Below are positions 6,178-13,763 of a DNA stretch of 27,235 nucleotides, one piece after another (within the stretch, counting starts at the first letter, position 1; each line of letters starts with the position of its first letter). This DNA comes from a virus, in IMG/VR virus record IMGVR_UViG_3300009431_000115, positions 1-27,235 of that record, one strand, 5' to 3'. Under the pieces are notes generated by a model that was given only the letters and a program-made list of their open reading frames with translations, had not been told where the DNA came from and did no database searches. The translations under genes were made by a program, and so were the position numbers.

Positions 6178-7236
6178 ATGATGGGACGTCACGGACTCTC
6201 GGTGAGAGGGGACAGCCTGTACTGTCCCCTCTCCTTTTCTCTGGATTCCTACTGGAATTGCCTCAACGACTGCTGGCATTGCTACCTCCGTCGTCTCAAT
6301 CATACCTGGGGGACGGACCTCCGTCCCACGGATCCGGAGGAGACCCGGAGGAAGCTGGAGAGGACCCGTTCCGGGAAGAGTCCCTTGAACCAGTGTATTC
6401 TTCAGAAGAAGACTATCCGGTTTGGGAACAAAGCCGACCCGTTCCAGCCGGCCGAGAGGGAACACCGGGTGAGCCGGGACCTCCTGGAGATCCTTTCCGA
6501 CCTCGATTGGAGTGCGGTTATCCAAACGATGTGTACGGAAGTCTTGATGGATTATCGTTCCCTGATCGTAGACAATCGGGAGCGGTTCATCGTCCAGGCT
6601 ATTATAAGCCCGGGAATGGGCCAGGATTGGGAGGTCCTCGAGCGACGACGTACTACACCAGTGGAGGACCGATTGGATCATCTCGTGGCTCTCCGGGACG
6701 ACGGGGTGGAAATAGGAGTGAACGGAGAACCGTTCATCCCAGGGTATCATACACCGGCAGATTTTGAGAGGACGATCCTGGCCCTGAAGGAACGGGGGAT
6801 CGACCGGTACAACACCTACAATCTTCATCTGAATTGGTTTGTCGCAGACAGGCTTGCGTCTATCGGGCTGGACGTCGAGAGGATCTGGAGGGAGAAACAG
6901 GACGACCGGTGGAGGGAGACCCTCCGGACCATCATTGAGATCTGCGACCGGAACGGGATCCGGCTCGGTTGTCCGGATTTCGTCAACTCCGGAGACCACG
7001 TGGAGCCCTTCAACACGTGCTGCGGGATCGACGTCCCGAGTCCGACGACGTTCAACGCAATAAACTGGAAGAGACGGATTCAGAAGGGGGAGGATCCGGA
7101 AAGGGTCTTTCGGCTTTCCTGGGACGGGATAGGAGACCGGGAGCTCGGGCAGAAGGTCTTTGACGGGACGACAGACGAGATGTACACCCTGAAGGATGCG
7201 GGACTCCGGGGAAAGAAGGAGGGGCTGTGGGATTAG
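6178..7236 (+). CDS. Radical SAM protein, SplB-like (first)
   Basis: A 352-residue radical SAM enzyme. The 4Fe-4S motif CLNDCWHC gives C28, C32 and C35 in CxxxCxxC spacing. Further on comes GNKADPFQPAE, the signature of the COG1533 (spore photoproduct lyase, SplB-like) family. The C-terminal part carries an adjacent cysteine pair (NTCCG, near residue 283) that could bind a second cluster or metal. Two ATGs (6178, 6181) are possible; both precede the same motif. It is followed, with a 10-base overlap, by a PLP enzyme and then a second SplB-like protein, which suggests one pathway. Family members act on DNA, RNA or protein; the substrate here is unknown. Confidence 0.85.
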   Translation: MMGRHGLSVRGDSLYCPLSFSLDSYWNCLNDCWHCYLRRLNHTWGTDLRPTDPEETRRKLERTRSGKSPLNQCILQKKTIRFGNKADPFQPAEREHRVSRDLLEILSDLDWSAVIQTMCTEVLMDYRSLIVDNRERFIVQAIISPGMGQDWEVLERRRTTPVEDRLDHLVALRDDGVEIGVNGEPFIPGYHTPADFERTILALKERGIDRYNTYNLHLNWFVADRLASIGLDVERIWREKQDDRWRETLRTIIEICDRNGIRLGCPDFVNSGDHVEPFNTCCGIDVPSPTTFNAINWKRRIQKGEDPERVFRLSWDGIGDRELGQKVFDGTTDEMYTLKDAGLRGKKEGLWD

Positions 7237-8102
7237 CTGTTCAGATGCTTCCTACCCCAACGGAATGGTACGAAACCGCAGAGGGAGTTCCGATCCTCGT
7301 CAAGAGGGAGGATCAGTGCACTCCCGAGGGAGGACCTCCTTTCAGTAAAATGAGAGGGGTCCGAGCCTACTTCTCCCGGATCCGGGAGGAGGGAGCTCGG
7401 CAGGTGATATACGTCGAATCCGCGGTGAGTATGGCCGGGTGGGGAGCTGCGTGGATGGCTCGTCAGGAGGGGATGGAGTGTATCATATTCGATCCCCAAT
7501 ACAAGGGGGAGAATCCTCCCCTGCTCGAGGTCCACCGGAAGCAGTGGGACGACCTCGGAGCCCTCCGGATCCCGGTCCAGGCCGGCCGGACTTCCGTGAA
7601 CTGGTACATGGCCCGACGGTGGAGAGACGAGAATGCTCCCGGAGCCGTCCTCCTCCCGATTGGTTTGAACCTCGAGGAGTCCATACAAGCTGCGAAGGAC
7701 GAGGCCGGCTTGATGTCGACCCGGCCGGGAAGCGTGGTGGTTTGCGTAGGTTCCGGGACGATTGCGGCCGGTTTGATGGCTGCTTTCAGCCCGCTCGGGG
7801 TCGATGTGTACGGGATTCTTGTCCGGGAGGGGAACGTCCGGAGGAAGGTCCGGAAGATGTACCAGATGGCCGGGGTCATCCCGGAGGGGCTCCTCGGGGG
7901 ACCCGGGAGACTCCTCCTCGAGGATCCCGGGTGGGACTACGCGAAGCCGAGCCGAGTCCCCTGTCCTTTTCCTACCCATCCGTGGTATGACGGGAAGGCC
8001 TGGGAGTGGCTGGAGACGGAGGCGCCTCGACTGCCGCAACCGATTGTATTCTGGAATATAGGCAGACTTCCATGCGTGATGGATACTACTACTGGGAGCT
8101 GA
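7227..8102 (+). CDS. PLP-dependent enzyme, ACC deaminase/D-cysteine desulfhydrase-like
   Basis: A 291-residue fold-type II PLP enzyme. Matching the COG2515-like pattern are LVKRED (near residue 24), a Lys in SKMRG (near 41) that would form the Schiff base, a segment ESAVSMAGWGAAWMA in the place of the usual substrate-binding SN-x-G helix, and a glycine-rich phosphate-binding loop CVGSGTIAAGL (near 173). Relatives remove or exchange amino or thiol groups on small amino acids. The GTG start at 7227 follows AAGGAGG and overlaps the preceding stop; an ATG at 7245 is an alternative. Its place between two radical SAM genes suggests it makes or uses an amino acid-derived intermediate for them. The exact reaction cannot be told. 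Confidence 0.75.
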   Translation: MGLAVQMLPTPTEWYETAEGVPILVKREDQCTPEGGPPFSKMRGVRAYFSRIREEGARQVIYVESAVSMAGWGAAWMARQEGMECIIFDPQYKGENPPLLEVHRKQWDDLGALRIPVQAGRTSVNWYMARRWRDENAPGAVLLPIGLNLEESIQAAKDEAGLMSTRPGSVVVCVGSGTIAAGLMAAFSPLGVDVYGILVREGNVRRKVRKMYQMAGVIPEGLLGGPGRLLLEDPGWDYAKPSRVPCPFPTHPWYDGKAWEWLETEAPRLPQPIVFWNIGRLPCVMDTTTGS

Positions 8103-9481
8103 GGAGGTCCGTGGCGGGATTGGTTCCTCGTCGTTCTCTGCTGGCTCCTTTGGGGAAGGCGAAGACCGGAGCCGTCCGGGAGAAGGGAAGGAAAAGCAAT
8201 TATCATCAGTTCGATCTGAAAGACCGGGAGTGGAAGAAGCTGGAGAGACTCCTCAACACCGAGGAGGTCAACTCCTTCCTCGAGATATCCCTCCGGGCTG
8301 CGGCCTGTCCTATGCCTTTAAATCTCGATACGTGGGACGGTCTCCGGTGTCCGTTCGGTTGTATCTACTGCTATGCGGATGCCCGCCGGGCAAGCCTCTA
8401 TACGGCCTTTTTCGACAACTCCAAGAGCGTCGGGATCCGGCACTGTAATCCGGATTTCTACAAGAAGAGGTTGGATGCGATATTCTACGGGAAGGAGTCC
8501 TCCTCCAACCCGGTGTCCCGAGCCGTGGCTCAGAGGATCCCGATGCGGTTCGGGATCCGATTCGAAGACTTCACCGGAGCCGAGAGACGGACCGGGGTGG
8601 CCCTGGAAATGCTCCAATACCTCGGCTCCCTCCAGTATCCCGTTATGATCAATACCAAGAGTGCTCTCCTCGGCCGGGACCCCTACGTCCGAGCTCTGGC
8701 GGACAACCCGGCTCGAGCCGCGGTCCACATGACCCTGATCTCCTCGGACGATTCGATCCTGTCGAAGCTGGAGCCCGGGGCACCGAAGTTCCGGGCACGG
8801 CTCCTGGCTATGAAACAGCTGGTCCAGGCCGGCGTCCGGGTGGTTGCCCGGATAGAGCCCTATATTGTCTTTCTGACGGACTCCCGGGATGCCGTGGGGG
8901 AGTATATGGAGGAGATCAGGGAGGCCGGAATCCGGCACATTACTTTCGATACATACAGCCATACAGCTAACTTGAACCCGGGTATTCGGAATGCCTTCGA
9001 AAGGAAGGGGTTCGACTTCGAGAGGCTGTACCTCCTCGGGTGCGATTCCCAGCCACTCGGTTCCCTCCTCCTCGGGGAGTTTATGAGGATGTTCCAGGCC
9101 GAGGGGTTCTCCTGCTCGACGTTTGACCTCGGGAATGCTCCCCTGAACAGCCAGACGATCTGCTGCGAAGTCGGGGATTGGTTCGAGGAGGACGGGTTCA
9201 ATTGGGGGAGTGCCGTCACCGCGGCTCGGTTCATTATGGAGAAGTCCCCGGAGCCGGTCAGGTGGAAGGACTTCGACGAGATGGTCACGACCCGGGGGAG
9301 ATGGCTCTCGGAACCTCTCTACAAGAGCGTCAAAGCCCTGTGGAATATGAGGGGCAATACTGCTTACTCGATAGATTGGGTGCCCGGGCTGGTTCCCGCA
9401 GGATGGGACCCGGACGGGGTGGTCTGGAAATACGAACCGAGGACGGACTTCCGTCGAAAAATGTTGGAGGGTCTTTTATGA
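8072..9481 (+). CDS. Radical SAM protein, SplB-like (second)
   Basis: A 469-residue radical SAM enzyme with CPFGCIYC (C93, C97, C100). The later pattern (INTKSALLGRD, then a strand ending MTLISSDD, then an LEPGAP turn and a VVARIEPYIVFLTD strand) fits the COG1533 SplB-like barrel. Like the first copy it has a C-terminal adjacent cysteine pair (TICCEVGD). It has about 90 extra residues before the cluster motif. The ATG at 8072 lies inside the end of the PLP gene (31-base overlap), with only a weak ribosome binding site; the longer frame upstream is a shadow of that gene. It is probably translated with the PLP enzyme. Substrate unknown. Confidence 0.8.
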   Translation: MRDGYYYWELRRSVAGLVPRRSLLAPLGKAKTGAVREKGRKSNYHQFDLKDREWKKLERLLNTEEVNSFLEISLRAAACPMPLNLDTWDGLRCPFGCIYCYADARRASLYTAFFDNSKSVGIRHCNPDFYKKRLDAIFYGKESSSNPVSRAVAQRIPMRFGIRFEDFTGAERRTGVALEMLQYLGSLQYPVMINTKSALLGRDPYVRALADNPARAAVHMTLISSDDSILSKLEPGAPKFRARLLAMKQLVQAGVRVVARIEPYIVFLTDSRDAVGEYMEEIREAGIRHITFDTYSHTANLNPGIRNAFERKGFDFERLYLLGCDSQPLGSLLLGEFMRMFQAEGFSCSTFDLGNAPLNSQTICCEVGDWFEEDGFNWGSAVTAARFIMEKSPEPVRWKDFDEMVTTRGRWLSEPLYKSVKALWNMRGNTAYSIDWVPGLVPAGWDPDGVVWKYEPRTDFRRKMLEGLL

Positions 9482-10281
9482 AGAAGGAGAATCTGAGGAT
9501 AGTCCGCCGGCTGGAGAGGGTCTTCTCCCATGCGATGGCCCTGGACCAAAGCGGTCGTTTCCGGAATGTCGTCTATATCGTCGGCAAATACGTTTATCTG
9601 ATGAATACGGACCACACCGTCCTCCTCCGGTTCGAGATCCCCGGGGGAGAGGAACCGTTTGTGGATCCGATAGGATTCCGGGCCAGTGATTACGATTCCC
9701 CTCACTTCTATGAGGAGGACGGCCGGATCGTGTTCGAACAGAAGGAGGGGACCCTGAAGAGGACGAAGACCTGCTCCGTCTCCGAAGGGGAGAGCCCGGA
9801 GGAGGCTGCTCGGTTGTTCCGTCGATTATGGGCAACGAAGGACGGGGACTCCTTGGGGCTGGTCTACTCGGAGGAGGTCCTCGGCCTTCTCAGCGATTCC
9901 CTCAGCCATATCGAGTGGACCAGTGACGGTGCCGGTGGTCCGCGGTTGACGCAGCGGGACCTCTACACCGGGAACATCATCCGGATAGATACGGAAGCCG
10001 AGCAGGGGTTCGTCGGTTCCGGCAACTCCCAGCTCCCGGAAGACTGGGGTCCGATAGGGATGAGGACTCCGGACTTCTTTGCCCTGTTCTCCTTCCAGAA
10101 GTCCGTCCAGTTTATCTTCTCCGGGGACCCTTCCCGGGGATACTGTAAATTTACCGGTCAACACATGGGGATGCAGGGGGTCATTTCCTTCTGCTTGTAT
10201 GACGAAATGATACAGGTCTCGACGGTAGACCAGGAGGAGAACGAAGATGGGAGGAAAGAGTCGAAAGCGGGGAGGGGTTAG
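9478..10281 (+). CDS. Hypothetical protein, possibly clamp-like
   Basis: A 267-residue beta-rich protein. The segment around residues 35-60 (VVYIVGKYVYLMNTDHTVLL, then RFEIPG) and the one near the end (QFIFSGDPSRGYCKFTGQHM) resemble strand pairs of DNA sliding clamps, but the similarity is by eye only and the length is short for a three-domain DnaN. The last 20 residues are charged and probably disordered. The start overlaps the preceding stop (ATGA at 9478-9481). It lies between the radical SAM/PLP genes and the acyltransferase. It may be a pathway component or a scaffold; I do not assign a function. Confidence 0.7.
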   Translation: MKKENLRIVRRLERVFSHAMALDQSGRFRNVVYIVGKYVYLMNTDHTVLLRFEIPGGEEPFVDPIGFRASDYDSPHFYEEDGRIVFEQKEGTLKRTKTCSVSEGESPEEAARLFRRLWATKDGDSLGLVYSEEVLGLLSDSLSHIEWTSDGAGGPRLTQRDLYTGNIIRIDTEAEQGFVGSGNSQLPEDWGPIGMRTPDFFALFSFQKSVQFIFSGDPSRGYCKFTGQHMGMQGVISFCLYDEMIQVSTVDQEENEDGRKESKAGRG

Positions 10282-10459
10282 CCAAGCCCTGGTGAAGCAC
10301 CTGGCCCGGAAGTATGGCGGGAAGGTGGTCCCTCCGGGGACCTCTTCGTGCGGACCGGGGAAGTCCAAGAAGAAGGTCAAGCATCTCCAGGAGGAAGAGG
10401 ATGAAGGACTATTTGGAACGGGTTCCGTATCTGGCGATTCCAAACTTCTGGACCAGTGA
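10247..10459 (+). CDS. Small basic hypothetical protein
   Basis: A 70-residue protein, very basic in its first 45 residues (GGKSRKRGG, KSKKKVKHL) and acidic afterwards. A clear AGGAGG lies nine bases before the ATG. It overlaps the preceding gene by 35 bases and the next by 59 bases in different frames, which is more overlap than usual here. The ribosome binding site makes it likely to be translated. No family recognised; the composition fits a nucleic acid-binding peptide. Confidence 0.5.
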   Translation: MGGKSRKRGGVSQALVKHLARKYGGKVVPPGTSSCGPGKSKKKVKHLQEEEDEGLFGTGSVSGDSKLLDQ

Positions 10460-11300
10460 GGAGTATTTCCTCCGGGCCGGGTGGCAGGTCCGGAAGGACG
10501 GGGCTTGGGTTTGGATCGTAGACTCCACGGAACGTCCTATGCTTCCTCCCGTGTTTCTGGAGAGAGCCGGGAGTCTGCCGGGTCTTCCTCCGGCCGAGTC
10601 CCTTCCGTATTGGGCCGGGTGGCCCTGGCCCTGGGACCGGAGGAGGGATGTCCTCCGGCCGGCTTCTCCCTGGGAACCGGCTTTCCTGGATTTCAACTAC
10701 ATCTACAATCCTGTGGCTTTCTCCAAGATGGAGGGAGGGTCCTGGGGGGTATACAGGAAGAACGTCCGGAAGTGGCCGAGGGACCATCCTCAGTGGTCCT
10801 ACGGGGCAGGACGGGTCCCTCGGGAGACGGACTTGGCTCGGCTCCTCGAGGAGTGGGCAACGGTCACCGACCCGGGCGGGGGGCTATACGACCCGGAGGT
10901 CATGGTCTCCTTCGTGATGGAGGGGAATCACCGGGCCTTCCTCTGGGAACAGGACCGGCTCGTGGGGGCGAACGTCTGGGACCTCAACTCCGTCTTCGTC
11001 AACTTCCGGTATTGCGTATGCGACCCGGAGGAGCCCTTCCTGAGCGAGTTCCTCCGGTGGTTATTTTATCAGCGGATATATGATATGTTTCCCCTTTTGG
11101 GGAAGAAGCTGGTGAACGACGGAGGGGTCCTGGGCCGTGAGTCTCTGAGACGGTTCAAGAATAAGATGAATCCGGCCGCAGTCTATGAAATTTATGGATG
11201 GACAAAAGAGAGGAGGAAAACCGATGGCGAAAGTCAACAGGAAGATTCTACTGGAGACCCTGAAGAGGGGGGCAGCAGGACTGAAGGGGAAGGAGATTGA
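10401..11300 (+). CDS. GNAT-like acyl/aminoacyl transferase (DUF2156/LPG synthase-like)
   Basis: A 299-residue protein. Its second half (residues about 170-275) resembles the GNAT-fold domain of phosphatidylglycerol lysyltransferase-type proteins: a strand with RAFLWEQDRLVGANVW, then an aromatic-rich segment, a helix EFLRWLFYQRIYDM, the strand KKLVNDGG and a final RRFKNKMNP segment typical of that group. The first 130 residues are rich in Trp and Pro and unrecognised; the tail is hydrophilic. The ATG follows CAGGAGGAAGAGG. As part of the radical SAM/PLP cassette it might transfer an acyl or aminoacyl group onto the cassette's product. This is inference; the fold call is moderate. Confidence 0.6.
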   Translation: MKDYLERVPYLAIPNFWTSEEYFLRAGWQVRKDGAWVWIVDSTERPMLPPVFLERAGSLPGLPPAESLPYWAGWPWPWDRRRDVLRPASPWEPAFLDFNYIYNPVAFSKMEGGSWGVYRKNVRKWPRDHPQWSYGAGRVPRETDLARLLEEWATVTDPGGGLYDPEVMVSFVMEGNHRAFLWEQDRLVGANVWDLNSVFVNFRYCVCDPEEPFLSEFLRWLFYQRIYDMFPLLGKKLVNDGGVLGRESLRRFKNKMNPAAVYEIYGWTKERRKTDGESQQEDSTGDPEEGGSRTEGEGD

Positions 11301-12237
11301 GGACCTTTCTCAATCCTTCCTCTTCGTCGAAGACCGGGTGGAGACCGGGGGAGCCCTCGGGGACATGATCGTGTCGGTCCCTTTGGAGACCGGGGTCCGG
11401 GGAGCCGTCCCGAGCTCGAAGCTCCTCGAGTTCCTCGGGAAGAGTACGGACGAGGAGCTCGGAATCGAATCGGATGGGAAAGAGCTCCTCCTGTCCGGGA
11501 AGAGGGTGAAGGTCGGGATTCCGATCTCAGACCTGGACTCAGCCTCCTGGCGGGAACACGACTGGCCGGAGAAGGGGTGGGAGAAGGTTCCGGACGGTTT
11601 CCTGGAGTCTGTCCGTATTGTATCGGAGTCTGCTGGGGATAATCTCTCGCAACCTATCTTCACGATGGTACACGTCACCCAGCAGTATGTCGAAGCCTCC
11701 GACAACTATCTCTTCTCCCGGGTCACTTTGCCGACAGCTCTCTCCGGAGATGGGTTTCTGCTTCCGGCAGCTCGGGTCCGGTTCCTGGAGTCCCTGGAGC
11801 CGGCCGAGTACGCGGTTTCCCCGTCCTGGGTGTATTTCCGATCCGCAGAGGGAGGCCATATCGCTTTCCGGACGTTTGACGGGAAGTATATCGACCCGGA
11901 CCGAATCTTCCCGGAGGGGGAGGAGATTGCCTTCCCGAGCGGAATCGGGGATGCCCTGGACCGGTCTGCGGTCTTCGTCGACCCGGTGGCTGGGAGAAGC
12001 TACTGTAAAATCAAGATCGAGAAGAACAAGGCCGAGATCGAAGCCCGGGGAGTGGAGGGATGGATCCGGGAGAAGGTCCGGACCCGGTATGAGGGGAAGG
12101 CTCTCTCTCTGCTGGTCCGGCCGCGGCCGTTCCGGGAGGCTCTCCAGTTGACGAATCGGGCCATTGTAGGGGATTCCTCCCTGATGTTGAAGGGGGACCG
12201 GGTGATGTATATCGTGTGGTTGCCGGCCGATGAGTAA
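11224..12237 (+). CDS. DnaN-type DNA polymerase sliding clamp
   Basis: A 337-residue protein of the bacterial beta-clamp type, which encircles DNA and tethers the polymerase. The start (MAKVNRKILLETLKRGAAGL), the domain-1 pattern VRGAVPSSKLLEFLGK and the closing strand SSLMLKGDRVMYIVWLP match the order in DnaN proteins, with three repeated domains of about 110 residues. It is slightly shorter than cellular DnaN. The chosen ATG follows GAGAGGAGGAAAACC; the frame is open upstream but without a better site. It overlaps the end of the acyltransferase gene and, by eight bases, the next gene. It should be loaded by the clamp-loader ATPase at 15118. Confidence 0.8.
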   Translation: MAKVNRKILLETLKRGAAGLKGKEIEDLSQSFLFVEDRVETGGALGDMIVSVPLETGVRGAVPSSKLLEFLGKSTDEELGIESDGKELLLSGKRVKVGIPISDLDSASWREHDWPEKGWEKVPDGFLESVRIVSESAGDNLSQPIFTMVHVTQQYVEASDNYLFSRVTLPTALSGDGFLLPAARVRFLESLEPAEYAVSPSWVYFRSAEGGHIAFRTFDGKYIDPDRIFPEGEEIAFPSGIGDALDRSAVFVDPVAGRSYCKIKIEKNKAEIEARGVEGWIREKVRTRYEGKALSLLVRPRPFREALQLTNRAIVGDSSLMLKGDRVMYIVWLPADE

Positions 12238-13441
12238 AGGCGGGTTTTTCGATACGGATGAGCTCCCGGCCGGCGGGACCGGGTGCGGGTATACGTGCTT
12301 ACTCCGGGACGGGTGCGAGTCTCCGGCCATGCCTCCTTCCGGGGAAGGGGAGAAGGACGTCCTGTTCGTGGCCGAGGCGCCCGGAGCAGACGAGGACCGG
12401 AAGAACACTCAGCTGGTCGGGAAGATCGGCCGGGAGTTCCGGGAGATCCTGGAGGAGGAGTTGGACTTCGACCTCGACCGGGAGGCTCGGAAGACCAACG
12501 GGGTCCGGTGCCGACCTCCGAAGAACCGGACACCTACTCCGGAGGAGATAGCCGCGTGCCGATCCCATATCTGGGAGGAGATCCGGGAGCACCGTCCCCG
12601 GGTTATCATACCTCTGGGAGGGGTGGCCCTGGAGTCCCTGATCGGAGACCGGTGGAAGAAGGACCTCGGAGGGATCTCCCGGTGGAGGGGGTTCCGGATC
12701 CCGGATCACCGGGCCGGAGCCTGGATCTGCCCTACCTGGCACCCGAGCTACGTGGCCAGGTCCCGGAACGACAAGAAGGGATCCGCGGTGGAGCCTCTGT
12801 TCATCGATGACCTCCGGCAAGCCCTCCGGAACCGGGAGCAATCCCTTCCCTCCCCGGTCCTGGAGTCCGACGTCCGGGTGGAGAAGGACCCGGACCGGGC
12901 AGCTCGAGCTCTCCGCCGGCTTCCGGACGGGATCTATGCGGTGGACTTCGAGACCACCGGGCTCCGTCCTCACAACGACGGGCACCGGATCGTGTGCGCA
13001 GCCGTCTCCAACGGCAGGGAGACCCTCTCCTTCCCGGTGGAGGGGAGAGCCGAGAGGTTCCTGGCTCAGTTCATGGGGGATGAGGGGAAGAAGAAGGTGG
13101 CCCAGCATATCCAATTCGAGGATATGTGGGCCGGAGTCCGGCTCGGGACCCGGGTCCGGGGATGGGTATGGGACACGATGTTGGCCGGACATATCCTGGA
13201 TAACCGTCCTGGGGTGACCGGGCTGAAGTTTCAGGCCTTCGTCCGGCTCGGGCTCGTAGGATACGATGAGGACGTGGGTCCCTTCCTCCAGGCGAAGGGA
13301 AAGAGCGCAAACGATTTTAACCGTATCGACAAGGCAGATCCGGATAAAGTCCTCCGGTACTGTGGGATGGATGCCCTGGCCGAGTTCCGGTTATTCGAGC
13401 AGCAGGAGGTAGAGCTCCGTGCTAACGACATCCCGATTTGA
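12230..13441 (+). CDS. Family-4 uracil-DNA glycosylase fused to 3'-5' exonuclease
   Basis: A 403-residue fusion. Residues 15-200 are a family-4 (iron-sulfur) uracil-DNA glycosylase: motif AEAPGADED (near 49), VRCRPPKNRTPTPEE, and WHPSYVARS (near 170). Cysteines 94 and 110 have the C-x15-C spacing of family 4; N-terminal cysteines 19, 23 and 29 would complete the cluster. Residues 230-400 are a DEDDy proofreading exonuclease of the Pol I type: DFETT (D239, E241), QHIQFED (D298), and YCGMD (Y377, D381). The polymerase domain is a separate gene downstream. The fused protein could check for uracil and misinsertions during synthesis. The start overlaps the clamp gene. Confidence 0.88.
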   Translation: MSKGGFFDTDELPAGGTGCGYTCLLRDGCESPAMPPSGEGEKDVLFVAEAPGADEDRKNTQLVGKIGREFREILEEELDFDLDREARKTNGVRCRPPKNRTPTPEEIAACRSHIWEEIREHRPRVIIPLGGVALESLIGDRWKKDLGGISRWRGFRIPDHRAGAWICPTWHPSYVARSRNDKKGSAVEPLFIDDLRQALRNREQSLPSPVLESDVRVEKDPDRAARALRRLPDGIYAVDFETTGLRPHNDGHRIVCAAVSNGRETLSFPVEGRAERFLAQFMGDEGKKKVAQHIQFEDMWAGVRLGTRVRGWVWDTMLAGHILDNRPGVTGLKFQAFVRLGLVGYDEDVGPFLQAKGKSANDFNRIDKADPDKVLRYCGMDALAEFRLFEQQEVELRANDIPI

Positions 13442-13763
13442 TCAGGCTCTGTATGAGGATCTATATCCTTCGGAATACCAACCCGGGGAGTATACCGGAC
13501 CCTTGCCGGATGATCCGCGGGTCCCGAGACCGGATGCTCTGTTCATCGTCGTTTTTCATCACGACGTCGACAACGTGAAGAAGGGGGGAGTCCTCTTGGG
13601 TCCGACGGCTATCCTTTGGGACGTCCTCGAATACGTCCCGGAGATTGGGGACGCAGGGTTCTGGATTGTGGAGCTCGTAGGGAAGACCCGGACCCGGATC
13701 TTCCGGTGGCACCCGGGGAGGGAGCTCTGGAAGAGAGTGGCCAGGGGGAGGGCAGCTGAATGA
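13419..13763 (+). CDS. Hypothetical protein between exonuclease and polymerase genes
   Basis: A 114-residue protein starting at a GTG eight bases after AGGAGGT and overlapping the exonuclease gene by 23 bases. It has a beta-rich centre (ALFIVVFHHD, AGFWIVELVG) and a basic C-terminus. No family recognised. Its location between the two halves of the split polymerase, and its tight coupling (ATGA at 13760-13763) to the polymerase gene, suggest a replication accessory, but nothing in the sequence shows how. Confidence 0.7.
   Translation: MLTTSRFDQALYEDLYPSEYQPGEYTGPLPDDPRVPRPDALFIVVFHHDVDNVKKGGVLLGPTAILWDVLEYVPEIGDAGFWIVELVGKTRTRIFRWHPGRELWKRVARGRAAE

Noticed and set aside
12299-13192. Minus-strand frame opposite the glycosylase-exonuclease gene
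   Set aside because: No domain pattern, no start signal, and composition as expected from antisense of GTC/CGG-rich codons. In contrast the antisense HNH at 15344-16012 has a precise motif set and its own ribosome binding site, so only that one was kept.
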